NCBI RefSeq assembly: GCF_016653315.1 | Contig: NZ_NHSH01000072.1 | Coordinates: 62,001-126,000 of the forward strand | DNA from: Halochromatium roseum | GTDB lineage: Bacteria; Pseudomonadota; Gammaproteobacteria; Chromatiales; Chromatiaceae | Length of the DNA stretch: 64,000 nt | Direction: 5' to 3' | Shown: piece by piece, positions 9,147 to 19,136 of the stretch | Layout of the letters: each line of letters begins with the position of its first letter | How positions within the stretch are numbered: position 1 is the stretch's first letter | Notes under the pieces: generated by a model | The model's input: only the letters and a program-made list of their open reading frames with translations | Databases searched by the model: none | Told to the model about the DNA's origin: nothing | Translations under genes and position numbers: made by a program

Positions 9147-11981
9147 TTAGCTGAGCTTGGCCAACAGTGCCTCGGCCTCACGTCGCTGCTCATCACGGCC
9201 TTCAGCGACCACCTCTTTCAGGATAGCGCTCGCCGCATCCGGGTCGTCCATGTCCAGATAGGCGCGCGCCAAATCGAGCTTGAGGCCAACCTCATCCCAA
9301 CCCTCATCACCTTCGATGGGCCAACGTTCATCGCCTCCCTCCTCTGCTGCGACCGCAACGCGACCAAGATCCCCGGCGGTCTGATCAACGTCCTGCTCGG
9401 CATCCTGCTCGGCGTCCTGATCGGAGGTCGGTGACGCAGCCAACGCCGTTGCGTCAGGATCGGGCAGATCGGCAAGGGTGGGTAGTTCGAGATCGTCAAG
9501 ATCCTCGAATGATTGATCCTCGACCGGTTGCGACGGCCCCGAAACGACAGGGCCTAATTCAGGCTCAGGCCGCGCAGCAGGGCTCGGCTCAGCGTCGGTT
9601 AGCGCATCGAGGGCCGCAAGATCGAGTTCATAGCGACCTTGGTCCTCGGCCAACGACTGATCACCAACGGCTGGCTGGTCCAGCGCAAACGGCGGCTCAG
9701 GCGGCTGCGCTGGGCCTGACTCCGCCACCTGCTCGAGTTCGTCGAGATCGAGGAACAGCTCCTCATCATCACCGTCATCACCGTCGACAACGGCATCACC
9801 CGCTGGCGCCTCAGCGTCAACAGAGCCAACCTCTGGCATTTCCTCGATAAGTGATTCAACCTCTGGACCCTCGCCAACATGGGCCGGTTTGATCTGCGCC
9901 CCACGTTCAGCATCCTGTACAGGTTCAGCCGCCGGCTCAGGAGCCAGCATCTCGTGCTGGGTCATCTCAGCCGTTGCCAGCGTCTGTTCGCCGGTCAGGG
10001 CGTCGAACTCGATCGTCTCGGCGATTGGCCACTCGGGGTCTAACTGCAGATCATCCAAAAACGGCTCGTTGTCGATGTCTCTTGCGCGCATGATGTCGTC
10101 GTCATCGATCTCGACATCGGCATCGGCATCGGCATCCAATGCAGCGACCGAAGATGTTTGCCGACTGCGGCGATACCGTACCAGCCCGAGCAAGGCCAAG
10201 AGCAACCCCACACCCAAGAGCGGCAATTCCCAGCTCGGTAGCGCTTGGCGCCAGGCGCTGATCACCGTCATTGGATCAGACTCTGACACCGTTTCCGGTT
10301 CGCCAGCGCTGGCATCGTCACGGCTCGTCCCAGCAGCTGAGAGGGCTGCGGAGCTCTGGTCGAGAGCCGTAGACGGGGTCGCCGCACCAGCGTGATCTCC
10401 GGTCTCAGCCGGCTCTTGGGGCAGGCTGTCAGCCGTTTGCCCCTCGGCCATGGCCAAGCTGAACAGTTGCGCATCACGCAGCTCGAGCAGGCGTCGAATA
10501 TCCTCGAGCTGCGCCTCCAGCTCCTTGACGCGTGTTCGGAGCTCAGTCGCCTCCTGGCGATTGGCCTCGCTCACCTCGCGTAGCAACAACATCTCCGCCT
10601 CGAGCACGGCATCCGTCTGAGACGGGCTCGGCGCTGGCGCTTCAGTCACATCTGGATTAGACGCTGTCGCCAAGTCTGGCAGATCGAGGTCGCCCTGCAC
10701 GTTCTCAGCATCGCCATCTTCAGCATCGCTATCTTCAACTTCACTATCTTCAACTTCACTGTCGGTAATAGGTCTCGCGCTCAGCTCCGAGGCAGACGCT
10801 GGTGCCAAGTCTGGAAGATCGAGGTCGGCCTGCGCGTCCTCAGCAACCTCGCCCGCCTCGCTATCCACAGCGGGTATTTGGCCCACCTCCGCGGTCGCAA
10901 TGCTCAAACGCACGTCTAGATCGGTCAGCGGGGCGGCCACCGCTGGACGACCCGCCAACGCCGATCGATATTGCGCGAGCGCAGCCTGCGGTGGTAACGC
11001 GAAGAGTTCGGCAGCGGTTGGAATGACCAGCTCGGCACCGATCCGCAGCTCATTGATATCGGCGTTGTGAAAGGCGTCCTGACTGTTGCGATAGATCGCC
11101 ATTGCGGTCTGCTCGAGAGTTGCCCCAGGCGGCGTCAGACGACGGGCGATCCTGATCAGACCATCCCCAGGGCGAATCGGGCCATAGCGCAACGGAAAAT
11201 CGAGCTCCGCCGCCGACGCTGGGATCTCAACGTCAACCCTCAGACCCTCGACATCGGCCCGTTCGGCACCTTCTGCCGACGACTGCGAGGCTGCGGGCTG
11301 CTCAGCGCTTGCGGTCTCCACAGACTCAGGGCGCTGAACATCGGACGATGCGGCTGAGTCTGGCTCGATGCGGGACGCGTTCGAGGCCTGTGCAGCCGCC
11401 GCCAATGGCGACTGAGTCGCTCGCGCAGGGGGCGGCGGTGCTGCGCGCGGCGTGCGTTGTCCGCCCACGGCGGGCGGGTCGAGCAGCACCGCATACTCTT
11501 TCACTAGCCGCCCATCTGGCCAAATCACCTCCACCAACAGATCCAGGTACGGCTCGCGGATCGGCTCACGGGTGATCACCTGAATCATCGGTTCACCCCG
11601 AGGGCCCATCATCGGCGTGAACTGCAGGCGTGTCAGCGCATGCGGGCGCTCGATCCCGGCCTGCTCAAATGCTGACTGGCTGGCCAGACTGGCCTTAACC
11701 GCATCAAGCGCGTTCTGGTCGACCTCGAACAGCTCGATCTCAGCATAAAAAGGCTGGTTGAGTGCGGAATGGGTGTGCAGTTCGCCGAGGCCCAGCGCTG
11801 CAATCGGCTGACCTTGCAAAAGGGTAGCCATACCGAGCAATAGGCTCAGCGTGCGGCAGCGGAGTGCCCCACCTTTGAGCGCTGTTAGCGTTGGCCGTTG
11901 CGGCCAGGCCCGCGGTAGCACCTTAGGAAAAGCGACCGGAGATGATTGGTGTCGCAGTCGCTTGACGATCGACAGCCCCAC
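9147..11981 (-). CDS. fimV: FimV/HubP-type polar landmark protein
   Basis: A large (about 944 residues) inner-membrane pole-organising protein linked to type IV pili and polar localisation. The order of parts is: a signal-like hydrophobic segment (about 42-62); the FimV N-terminal domain starting LGELHTHSALNQPFYAEIEL; a LysM-like peptidoglycan-binding stretch (about 265-335); a coiled coil (about 470-505); one membrane helix near 600; a long acidic cytoplasmic region rich in Asp and Glu; and the conserved C-terminal TPR motif (GLKLDLARAYLDMDDPDAA). A short acidic repeat DSEVEDSEVEDSDAED lies in the linker. The GTG start at 11981 is uncertain; a start just before the hydrophobic segment is also possible. 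It lies between asd and truA as in Pseudomonas. Confidence 0.9.
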   Translation of the reverse strand: MGLSIVKRLRHQSSPVAFPKVLPRAWPQRPTLTALKGGALRCRTLSLLLGMATLLQGQPIAALGLGELHTHSALNQPFYAEIELFEVDQNALDAVKASLASQSAFEQAGIERPHALTRLQFTPMMGPRGEPMIQVITREPIREPYLDLLVEVIWPDGRLVKEYAVLLDPPAVGGQRTPRAAPPPPARATQSPLAAAAQASNASRIEPDSAASSDVQRPESVETASAEQPAASQSSAEGAERADVEGLRVDVEIPASAAELDFPLRYGPIRPGDGLIRIARRLTPPGATLEQTAMAIYRNSQDAFHNADINELRIGAELVIPTAAELFALPPQAALAQYRSALAGRPAVAAPLTDLDVRLSIATAEVGQIPAVDSEAGEVAEDAQADLDLPDLAPASASELSARPITDSEVEDSEVEDSDAEDGDAENVQGDLDLPDLATASNPDVTEAPAPSPSQTDAVLEAEMLLLREVSEANRQEATELRTRVKELEAQLEDIRRLLELRDAQLFSLAMAEGQTADSLPQEPAETGDHAGAATPSTALDQSSAALSAAGTSRDDASAGEPETVSESDPMTVISAWRQALPSWELPLLGVGLLLALLGLVRYRRSRQTSSVAALDADADADVEIDDDDIMRARDIDNEPFLDDLQLDPEWPIAETIEFDALTGEQTLATAEMTQHEMLAPEPAAEPVQDAERGAQIKPAHVGEGPEVESLIEEMPEVGSVDAEAPAGDAVVDGDDGDDEELFLDLDELEQVAESGPAQPPEPPFALDQPAVGDQSLAEDQGRYELDLAALDALTDAEPSPAARPEPELGPVVSGPSQPVEDQSFEDLDDLELPTLADLPDPDATALAASPTSDQDAEQDAEQDVDQTAGDLGRVAVAAEEGGDERWPIEGDEGWDEVGLKLDLARAYLDMDDPDAASAILKEVVAEGRDEQRREAEALLAKLS

Positions 11982-11990
11982 GCCGCAGCA

Positions 11991-13106
11991 TCAACGCTCG
12001 AAGAGGATGCGAAGCATCCGGCGCAGCGGCTCAGCCGCCCCCCAAAGCAGCTGGTCGCCCACGGTAAAGGCGTTTAGGAACTGCGGACCTTGCGCCATCG
12101 AGCGCAGTCGGCCGACGGGGATGCGCAACGTGCCAGTCACGGCCGCCGGCGACAGTTCAGCGACGGTCTGCTCGCGCTCGTTCGGGACCACCTGCACCCA
12201 ATCGTTGGCCTCGGCGAGCATGGCGGTGATCTCGTCGATCGGGATCGCCTGCTTGAGCTTGATCGTCAGCCCTTGACTGTGGCAGCGCATCGAGCCGATG
12301 CGCACACAGGTGCCATCGATCGGTATCGCGTTCTCCTCCCGGCCCAGGATCTTGTTGGTCTCGACGCCGCCCTTCCATTCCTCTTTCGACTGGCCGTTCT
12401 CCATCGGTTTGTCGATCCAGGGGATCAGGCTGCCGGCGAGCGGCGCGCCGAATTGCTCGGCGGGGAAGGCCTCGGCACGCATCGCCGCCGTCACCCCACG
12501 ATCGATATCGAGGATCGAGCTGCGCGGATCAGCCAGCAGCTCGCTGACACTGGCCTGCAGGGCGCCCATCTGCGAGAGCAGCTCTCGCATGTTGCGCGCG
12601 CCAGCGCCGGACGCTGCCTGATAGGTCATGGCGCTGACCCATTCGACCAGGTCACGGCGCAACAGCTCGCCGACCGCCATCAGCATCAGGCTAACCGTGC
12701 AATTGCCGCCGATGAAGTCGCGCTTGCCCGCCGCCAACGCCTGCTTGATCACATCCAGATTCACTGGATCGAGCACGATGGTGCTGTCTTCACGCAGCCG
12801 CAGCGTCGAGGCGGCATCGATCCAATAGCCCTGCCAGCCGCGCGCACGCAACGGCTCGAATACCTGCCCGGTATAGTCACCACCTTGGCAGGTGACGATG
12901 GCATCCATCCCAGCTAAGGCGTCCAGATCATGGGCATCGAGCAGCGGCTGCGCGCCCTGCCCCACATCCGGACCCGGCTCGCCCTGTTGCGAGGTCGAGA
13001 AGAAACGCGCCTCGGGAATCAGCGCGAAATCATCCTCCTCACGCATCCGGTCCATCAGGACCGAGCCCACCATGCCACGCCAGCCAACGAAACCGACTCG
13101 ATTCAT
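11991..13106 (-). CDS. asd: Aspartate-semialdehyde dehydrogenase
   Basis: Reduces aspartyl phosphate to aspartate semialdehyde with NADPH, feeding lysine, methionine, threonine and diaminopimelate synthesis. The N-terminal nucleotide-binding motif is [12 protein letters not shown] and the catalytic cysteine is in GGNCTVSLM. The open frame begins at GTG 13130, but ATG 13106 ([11 protein letters not shown]) has AAGGTGAG seven bases upstream and gives 371 residues, matching the E. coli-type enzyme (367). It is preceded by an A/T-rich stretch at about 13150-13200 that may hold its promoter. Confidence 0.96.
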   Translation of the reverse strand: MNRVGFVGWRGMVGSVLMDRMREEDDFALIPEARFFSTSQQGEPGPDVGQGAQPLLDAHDLDALAGMDAIVTCQGGDYTGQVFEPLRARGWQGYWIDAASTLRLREDSTIVLDPVNLDVIKQALAAGKRDFIGGNCTVSLMLMAVGELLRRDLVEWVSAMTYQAASGAGARNMRELLSQMGALQASVSELLADPRSSILDIDRGVTAAMRAEAFPAEQFGAPLAGSLIPWIDKPMENGQSKEEWKGGVETNKILGREENAIPIDGTCVRIGSMRCHSQGLTIKLKQAIPIDEITAMLAEANDWVQVVPNEREQTVAELSPAAVTGTLRIPVGRLRSMAQGPQFLNAFTVGDQLLWGAAEPLRRMLRILFER

Positions 13107-13216
13107 CGAGTGCTCACCTTTGTTAGGCACCGTTCAGGAACAACACGAACAGTGATATGCGAAGAAAAACAAACGAAACAATACACGACCTGCACAAAAA
13201 GAGGCGCGCTTGTATT

Positions 13217-14305
13217 CTAAGCAGCCGCAGCGCGCATCGCCTCGAGCACCGCGTCACCCATCGCCGCGGTTCCGACCGTTTCCGTGCCAGGCGAGGCAAT
13301 ATCGCCGGTGCGCAGCCCGCGATCCAGCACCTGAGACACCGCCTGCTCGATCCGATCCGCCTGCTCCGGCGCCGCCAGCGAGTAGCGCAGCATCATCGCG
13401 ACCGAGAGCAAGGTGGCGAGCGGATTGGCGACGCCTTTGCCAGCGATATCCGGCGCCGAGCCATGGATCGGCTCGTACATGCCCTGATTGTCGGCGTTCA
13501 GCGAGGCCGAGGGCAGCATGCCGATCGAGCCGGTCAACATCGCCGCCGCATCGGAGAGGATGTCGCCGAACATGTTGGTGGTCACCATCACGTCGAACTG
13601 CTTGGGCGCGCGCACCAGCTGCATCGCCGCGTTATCGACATACATATGACTGAGCTCGACCTCGGGATAGTCGCGGCCGACCCGGATCGCCACCTCGCGC
13701 CACAGCTCGGTGCATTCCAGCACATTGGCCTTATCGACCGAGCAAAGACGCTTGCCGCGCCGCATCGCGGCCTCAAAGGCGACGCGGCAGATACGCTCGA
13801 TCTCGGATTCGGTATAGACCAGGGTATTGATGCCGCGCCGCTCGCCGCTGGCCAGCGTCTCGACACCGCGCGGTTGGCCGAAATAGATGCCGCCGGTGAG
13901 CTCGCGCACGATCATGATATCGAGCCCGGAAACGACCTCGGGCTTCAGGGTCGAGGCCTCGGCCAGCTGCGGGTAGAGGATCGCCGGGCGCAGATTGGCG
14001 AACAGGCCAAGCCCAGCGCGCAGGCCGAGCAGGCCCTTCTCCGGGCGCAGCGCGATCTCCAGCGGCTCCCACTTGGGGCCGCCGACGGCGCCGAGCAGCA
14101 CCGCATCGGCCGCCTTGGCCAGGTCGAGGGTCGACGCCGGTAGCGGCGAGCCGCAGTCGTCATAGGCCGCGCCGCCGACCAAGGCGGTCTCGGTCTCGAT
14201 GTCGAGTCCGAAATCAGCGCGCAGGCAGTCGAGTAATTTCACCGCCTCGGCGACGATCTCGGGGCCGATGCCATCGCCGGGCAGGATAAGAATCTTCTTG
14301 GTCAA
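13217..14305 (-). CDS. leuB: 3-isopropylmalate dehydrogenase
   Basis: Oxidatively decarboxylates 3-isopropylmalate in leucine synthesis. TTG 14305 is the best start: GGAG lies six bases upstream and it yields (M)[15 protein letters not shown], the standard family N-terminus, with 362 residues. The longer frame to 14389 adds 28 residues of unlikely sequence. Substrate- and metal-binding stretches ([24 protein letters not shown]) are intact. The gene is separated from leuD by a 275-base spacer with repeats, so it may have its own promoter. Confidence 0.96.
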   Translation of the reverse strand: MTKKILILPGDGIGPEIVAEAVKLLDCLRADFGLDIETETALVGGAAYDDCGSPLPASTLDLAKAADAVLLGAVGGPKWEPLEIALRPEKGLLGLRAGLGLFANLRPAILYPQLAEASTLKPEVVSGLDIMIVRELTGGIYFGQPRGVETLASGERRGINTLVYTESEIERICRVAFEAAMRRGKRLCSVDKANVLECTELWREVAIRVGRDYPEVELSHMYVDNAAMQLVRAPKQFDVMVTTNMFGDILSDAAAMLTGSIGMLPSASLNADNQGMYEPIHGSAPDIAGKGVANPLATLLSVAMMLRYSLAAPEQADRIEQAVSQVLDRGLRTGDIASPGTETVGTAAMGDAVLEAMRAAAA

Positions 14306-14372
14306 TCGAGTCTCCGTTGAAGCAAGGGGCGTGTGACGAGCACCGCCCCATTGGCCTTTAGGCGTGGATGTT

Positions 14373-14563
14373 GAACCACAGATAGACACCGATGAACACT
14401 GATCATGGAGTGCCTGCTCATGGAGTGCCTGCTCATGGAGTGCCTACATCGTTCGTCTCGCTTTGCCGATCGCTAGCGATCAAGCGCCCAGGGAAGGAGA
14501 ACCTGGACAACGGCTAAGCGGCGCTAGGATTTGGTGTCCATCTGTTTGAATCTGTGGTTATTC
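14373..14563. repeat. Intergenic element with inverted AACCACAGAT-type ends
   Basis: The spacer between leuB and leuD begins with AACCACAGATAGACACCGAT and ends with GGTGTCCATCTGTTTGAATCTGTGGTT, which on the complement starts AACCACAGAT. The two ends are therefore imperfect inverted copies about 190 bases apart. From memory, AACCACAGAT-like sequences are dispersed intergenic repeats in many bacterial genomes. I see no coding frame inside. Confidence 0.5.
14403..14447. repeat. Three tandem copies of a 15-base unit
   Basis: TCATGGAGTGCCTGC at 14403-14417 and 14418-14432, and TCATGGAGTGCCTAC at 14433-14447. The array lies inside the leuB-leuD spacer element. Confidence 0.9.
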
Positions 14564-14580
14564 TTTATGCCATGTCGCAG

Positions 14581-15240
14581 CTAGACCGATGCTGGTGACG
14601 CAAACAGCCAGGGGGCCTGCTGCTGCCGCCGCTGCTCATAGGCGGCGATCTCGTCGGCGCGCTCCAGGGTCAGGCCAATGTCATCGAGCCCATTGAGCAG
14701 GCAGTGGCGGTGGAAGGCGTCGATCTCGAAGGCGATCGGCTCACCGCCGCTGGGCCGCAACTGTTGCGTCACAAGGTCGACCTCGATCTCGAGCGCGGTC
14801 ACGCCGCCGGCGAGCGCAAACAGCGCATCAACGGTCTGCTCATCGAGCACGATCGGCAGCAGGCCGTTCTTGATCGCGTTCTGCCGGAAGATGTCGGCGA
14901 AGCTCGGCGCGATCAGCACCCGGAAGCCCTGACCGTCCAGCGCCCAGGGCGCATGCTCGCGCGAGGAGCCGCAGCCGAAGTTGTGCCGGGTGAGCAGGAT
15001 CTCGGCCTTGGCATAGCGCGGATCATTGAGCACGAAGTCCGGGTTCAGCGGTCGGTTGCTGCAATCCTGACCCGGCTCGCCATGATCCAAATAGCGCCAT
15101 TCGTCGAACAGGTTCGGGCCGAAGCCGGTGCGCTGGATCGACTTCAGGAATTGCTTGGGGATGATCGCATCGGTGTCGACATTGGCGCGATCGAGCGGCA
15201 TCACCACACCGCGAAAGGTCTCGAAGGCTTTCATCATCAA
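14581..15240 (-). CDS. leuD: 3-isopropylmalate dehydratase small subunit
   Basis: Small subunit of isopropylmalate isomerase, which converts 2-isopropylmalate to 3-isopropylmalate with LeuC. The 219 residues include the swivelling-domain motifs [11 protein letters not shown] and [15 protein letters not shown]. It overlaps the end of leuC by four bases, so the two subunits are coupled. The C-terminus (ASPASV) is slightly extended. Confidence 0.96.
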   Translation of the reverse strand: MMMKAFETFRGVVMPLDRANVDTDAIIPKQFLKSIQRTGFGPNLFDEWRYLDHGEPGQDCSNRPLNPDFVLNDPRYAKAEILLTRHNFGCGSSREHAPWALDGQGFRVLIAPSFADIFRQNAIKNGLLPIVLDEQTVDALFALAGGVTALEIEVDLVTQQLRPSGGEPIAFEIDAFHRHCLLNGLDDIGLTLERADEIAAYEQRRQQQAPWLFASPASV

Positions 15241-16655
15241 AACTCCCGCACGTCGACGAAGCGCCCGGCAACCGCCGCCGCGGCGGCCATCGCCGGACTG
15301 ACCAGATGGGTGCGACCGCCCTGCCCCTGACGCCCTTCAAAATTGCGGTTCGAGGTCGAGGCACAGCGCTCGCCCGGCTCGAGCCGGTCGGCATTCATCG
15401 CCAGACACATCGAGCAGCCGGGCTCGCGCCACTCGAAGCCGGCGTCGATGAAGATCTGGTCCAGCCCCTCGGCCTCGGCCTGTTCCTTGACCAGACCGGA
15501 GCCGGGGACGACCATCGCCAGCTTGACCGACTCGGCCACTCGACGCCCCTTGGCCACCTCCGCCGCCGCGCGCAGATCCTCGATGCGCCCATTGGTGCAG
15601 GAGCCGATGAACACCTTATCGATGCCAATCTCGGCAATCGGCGTCAGCGGCTTGAGACCCATATAGGTCAGCGCGTGGCGATAACTGCCGGCCTTGACCG
15701 GATCGGCCACCGCATCGGGATCTGGCACCTCGCTGTCGATCGGCACCACCATCTCGGGTGAGGTGCCCCAGGTCACCTGCGGGCGAATACTGGCCGCGTC
15801 GATGCGCACCACGCGATCGTACTCGGCGCCCGGATCCGTGTTCAGCGAGCGCCAATAGGCCGCCGCCTGCTCGAAGGCCTCGCCCTTCGGCGACCGCGGG
15901 CGATCGCGCAGATAATCGATGGTCTGCTCATCGATGCCGATCAACCCGGCGCGCGCGCCGGCCTCGATGGTCATGTTGCAGACCGTCATCCGGCCTTCCA
16001 TGCTCAGCGCCTGAATCGCCTCGCCCGCATACTCGATCACATGCCCAGTACCGCCAGCGGTGCCGATCTCGCCGATGATCGCCAGCACGATGTCCTTGGC
16101 GGTGACGCCACGACCCAGCGCCCCCTCGACCTGCACCAGCATGCTCTTCGGCTTGCGCTGCAGCAGGCATTGGGTGGCCAGCACATGCTCGACCTCGGAG
16201 GTGCCCACGCCAAAGGCGAGCGCGCCGAAGGCGCCATGGGTCGAGGTATGGCTATCGCCGCAGACCAGGGTCATGCCGGGCTGGGTAAAGCCCTGCTCGG
16301 GGCCGATGACATGCACGATGCCCTGGCGCGGATCACCCATGTCGAAGAGCTGGATGCCGAATTCGCGGCAGTTGGCCTCGAGCGTCTCGACCTGCAGACG
16401 CGAGATCGGATCGACGATGCCAAGATGGCGGTCGCTGGTCGGCACGTTGTGATCCGGCACCGCCAGGTTGGCCTCGGGGCGGCGCGGCTTGCGGCCGGCG
16501 AGCCTGAGCCCCTCAAAGGCCTGCGGCGAGGTCACCTCGTGCACCAGTTGCCGATCGATATAGAGCAAGACCGTGCCATGCTCATCGGTGCGAACGACAT
16601 GGTCGTCCCAAATCTTGTCAAACAGGGTTCTTGGTGAGTTGTGTTGAGCCGCCAT
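15237..16655 (-). CDS. leuC: 3-isopropylmalate dehydratase large subunit
   Basis: The [4Fe-4S]-containing catalytic subunit of isopropylmalate isomerase, in the aconitase family. Cluster cysteines are seen in FIGSCTNGR and in GCSMCLAMN, with the substrate motif [14 protein letters not shown]. The frame extends to 16718, but ATG 16655 ([19 protein letters not shown]) has GGAG ten bases upstream and gives 472 residues, near the E. coli length (466). It is the first gene of the minus-strand block and is divergent from the signalling genes at 16971. Confidence 0.96.
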   Translation of the reverse strand: MAAQHNSPRTLFDKIWDDHVVRTDEHGTVLLYIDRQLVHEVTSPQAFEGLRLAGRKPRRPEANLAVPDHNVPTSDRHLGIVDPISRLQVETLEANCREFGIQLFDMGDPRQGIVHVIGPEQGFTQPGMTLVCGDSHTSTHGAFGALAFGVGTSEVEHVLATQCLLQRKPKSMLVQVEGALGRGVTAKDIVLAIIGEIGTAGGTGHVIEYAGEAIQALSMEGRMTVCNMTIEAGARAGLIGIDEQTIDYLRDRPRSPKGEAFEQAAAYWRSLNTDPGAEYDRVVRIDAASIRPQVTWGTSPEMVVPIDSEVPDPDAVADPVKAGSYRHALTYMGLKPLTPIAEIGIDKVFIGSCTNGRIEDLRAAAEVAKGRRVAESVKLAMVVPGSGLVKEQAEAEGLDQIFIDAGFEWREPGCSMCLAMNADRLEPGERCASTSNRNFEGRQGQGGRTHLVSPAMAAAAAVAGRFVDVREF

Positions 16656-16970
16656 CGGGCGTTGCTCCGAATCAGAAAACCAGCCGTGCAGCATAAACGG
16701 CCGGGGCCAAAGGCTCAATGTGCGCGTTGCCTGCCGCCAAACAGGGGCGGATGAGAAAGCCTGACGCGCGGGCTGCTCAGGACGACAACCCTGACGCAGC
16801 TCAAGAAATCTAATCAGCTCGCAGGTGAGGCATCAGAATCTTCGCTTAGGTCAATGCAACCCACCTTCGACCCCAGCGATGTTCTGCTAACGGCATGCCT
16901 GAAGTCTTCAGTGACAAGCGGTTCGAGCCGATAGTCCGAAAGACGAGCTGGGAAGACAGCAGACAGAGGA
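16656..16970. other. Divergent intergenic region, leuC / signalling operon
   Basis: This 315-base spacer separates two divergently transcribed units and must carry the promoters for both. I see no coding frame, clear -35/-10 pair, leader peptide with leucine codons, or terminator in it. Confidence 0.4.
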
Positions 16971-19136
16971 GTGGACATGGACCCTCAGCCCAGGACAAAC
17001 GATCGACCCCTAATCTTCGCGGTTGATGATGACCCCATCACAACCCTGATCATTGAGGACTCACTGGCGCATCGGTTTCAGGTCGAGATCGCCAGTAGCG
17101 GTGAGCAGGCACTGCAGTTGTTCGAGCAGCTGAACCCCGACCTGATCTTGCTCGACGTGATGATGCAGGGCCTTGACGGCTTTGAGGTCTGTCGCGTGCT
17201 GAGAGCGCACAGCAAAGGTCAAACCCTACCGGTGGTGATGCTGACCTCGCAGGATGATCTCGACTCGATCGCGCGCGCCTACGAGGTCGGCGCCACCGAC
17301 TTTATCGCCAAGCCGATCAATAGCGCGCTGATCGCCCACCGTGTCGGCTATCTGCTGCGCGCCCACGCCACGCTGAAGGCACTTGCTCGACAGGAGCGCC
17401 AGTTGGCCGCTGCGCAGCGCATCGCTCGATTGGGGCACTGGGAGTTCGACCCAGCACAAGGTCGTTTCCAGTTCGCCGAGGCCGCGTGCGAGCTGCTCCA
17501 ACTGCCACATCGCCCGCGGGGCTTCAGCCTGCAACAGCTGCTGGCTCAGGTGCATCCGCGCGAGCGCACCGAGGTCGAACAATGTCTGCTCAGCCTCGAC
17601 CACGAACAGCGTCCACCAATTCAGTTCGAACACCAGCTCTGCACAGGCGGCCGCGTGTTGCGTCAAAACGTCGAATATTCGAGCGAGTTCAGCGGCTGGC
17701 TGGGAACTGTCCAAGATGTCACCGCCATGCATCGCTCGGCGCAGCGCATCATCAAGCTGGCTTACTACGATCGGGCCACCGGGCTACCCAACCGCGACTT
17801 CTTCCTCGAGTCCCTACAACGTCGACTCGATCAAGACGACACCGCTGAACTCTGCGTTCTGGTGGTCGAGATCGATGCCCTGAAACGGGTTGGCATGGGC
17901 TGGGGTCAGGCGGTCACAGAGCCGTTAGTGCGAAACCTCTCAAGACGACTGATGGCAGACCTGGACATCGCCGCACCGGAAGCACCGCTGCCATCGCCTC
18001 AGGCTTGGAACCCAGACCAACCGCAGCTGCTCGCGCGCATCAGCGACGCGGCCTTTGCCCTGTTGACGACCGCTCACAACCAAGCCTCACTCAAACTCAC
18101 CAAGCGCCTGCTGTCCGCCCTCAGTCAACCGCTAGCGGTAGCCGGCATCGAGCTGCCAATGAGGGCCAAGGTCGGTCTGTCGGATGCGCTGGACTGCGAT
18201 CAAGACGCCGATACCCTACTCCACCACGCCCTGGCTGCGGCAGCCACAGCCTGCCTGAGCGCAGACAAGGTGCAGACCTATCACCGCGATCTCGATATCG
18301 GCGAGCGCAGCCGTCTGACGCTCGAGGCTCGGCTGCGGCGCGCCATCGATCAGCATGAGCTGGAACTCTGGTATCAACCGAAGGTCGACGGCCGCAGCGG
18401 CAGGCTGATCGGCGCCGAGGGGCTGGTGCGCTGGCGCGATCCCGAGGAAGGGCTCATCTCACCCGGGCGTTTCATCCCGCTGGCCGAGGAGACCGGCCTC
18501 ATCGTGCCCCTGACCAACCGGGTGCTGGATCTGGTCTGCGCCGATCTCAGCCTGATGCATGCCCCAGGACTGAGCCCGGTCAAGGTCTCGGTCAACATCA
18601 GCGCCGCTCAGCTCGATGACGAGCGATTACCAGAAGAGATCGCCGAACGCCTGTCCAGTGCCGGGCTCTCACCGCAGAACCTGGAGCTTGAGATCACCGA
18701 GCGGGCACTGATGGCGCGCCTCGACTCGGTGCTCGGCACTCTCAGCACCCTGCATCGGCTTGGCATCAGCCTGTCGCTTGACGATTTCGGCACCGGTTAC
18801 TCATCGCTCGGTTATCTCGGCCGCTTCCCGATCGATGAACTGAAGATCGATCAGTCCTTTGTCATGGACCTTGGCACTGGCGCCGCCGGTGAGACGGTGG
18901 TGCGCGCCATTGTCGCGCTGGCGCGAGAACTCGGGCTCTGGGTCATCGCTGAAGGGATCGAAACCCAAGCACAGGCGACCTGGCTGTGCTCCAACGGCTG
19001 CGAATGGCATCAAGGCTATCTCTACTCGCGCCCGCTTGAGCGGGATGCCTTTTTGCGGCTGCTCGACAGGCGCGCACCGCCCCCCTGGAGCACCTTACCC
19101 TGCCTCAGCGCGCGCAGCGATCGAGCGCGGCGATGA
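16971..19136 (+). CDS. Response regulator with PAS, degenerate GGDEF and EAL domains
   Basis: A 721-residue cytoplasmic protein probably acting as a c-di-GMP phosphodiesterase under phosphorelay control. The receiver domain (about 14-130) has the acidic pair DDD, phospho-acceptor Asp62 in ILLDVMMQG and Lys in FIAKPIN. A PAS-like part (about 145-255) and a GGDEF-like part (about 262-430) follow; the latter has no GGDEF signature (the position reads ISDAAF), so it is probably inactive as a cyclase. The EAL domain (about 440-700) reads EGL instead of EAL but keeps VSVNIS, LEITERA, SLDDFGTGYSS, LKIDQSF, VIAEGIET and QGYLYSRP, so activity is plausible. It overlaps the hybrid kinase gene by four bases; the two probably form one signalling unit. 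Confidence 0.9.
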   Translation: MDMDPQPRTNDRPLIFAVDDDPITTLIIEDSLAHRFQVEIASSGEQALQLFEQLNPDLILLDVMMQGLDGFEVCRVLRAHSKGQTLPVVMLTSQDDLDSIARAYEVGATDFIAKPINSALIAHRVGYLLRAHATLKALARQERQLAAAQRIARLGHWEFDPAQGRFQFAEAACELLQLPHRPRGFSLQQLLAQVHPRERTEVEQCLLSLDHEQRPPIQFEHQLCTGGRVLRQNVEYSSEFSGWLGTVQDVTAMHRSAQRIIKLAYYDRATGLPNRDFFLESLQRRLDQDDTAELCVLVVEIDALKRVGMGWGQAVTEPLVRNLSRRLMADLDIAAPEAPLPSPQAWNPDQPQLLARISDAAFALLTTAHNQASLKLTKRLLSALSQPLAVAGIELPMRAKVGLSDALDCDQDADTLLHHALAAAATACLSADKVQTYHRDLDIGERSRLTLEARLRRAIDQHELELWYQPKVDGRSGRLIGAEGLVRWRDPEEGLISPGRFIPLAEETGLIVPLTNRVLDLVCADLSLMHAPGLSPVKVSVNISAAQLDDERLPEEIAERLSSAGLSPQNLELEITERALMARLDSVLGTLSTLHRLGISLSLDDFGTGYSSLGYLGRFPIDELKIDQSFVMDLGTGAAGETVVRAIVALARELGLWVIAEGIETQAQATWLCSNGCEWHQGYLYSRPLERDAFLRLLDRRAPPPWSTLPCLSARSDRARR

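Noticed and set aside
11950-11981. FimV frame beginning GVGLSIVKRL, like a histidine kinase G2 box
   Set aside because: Only ten residues match and no other kinase motifs surround it; taken as coincidence near an uncertain start.
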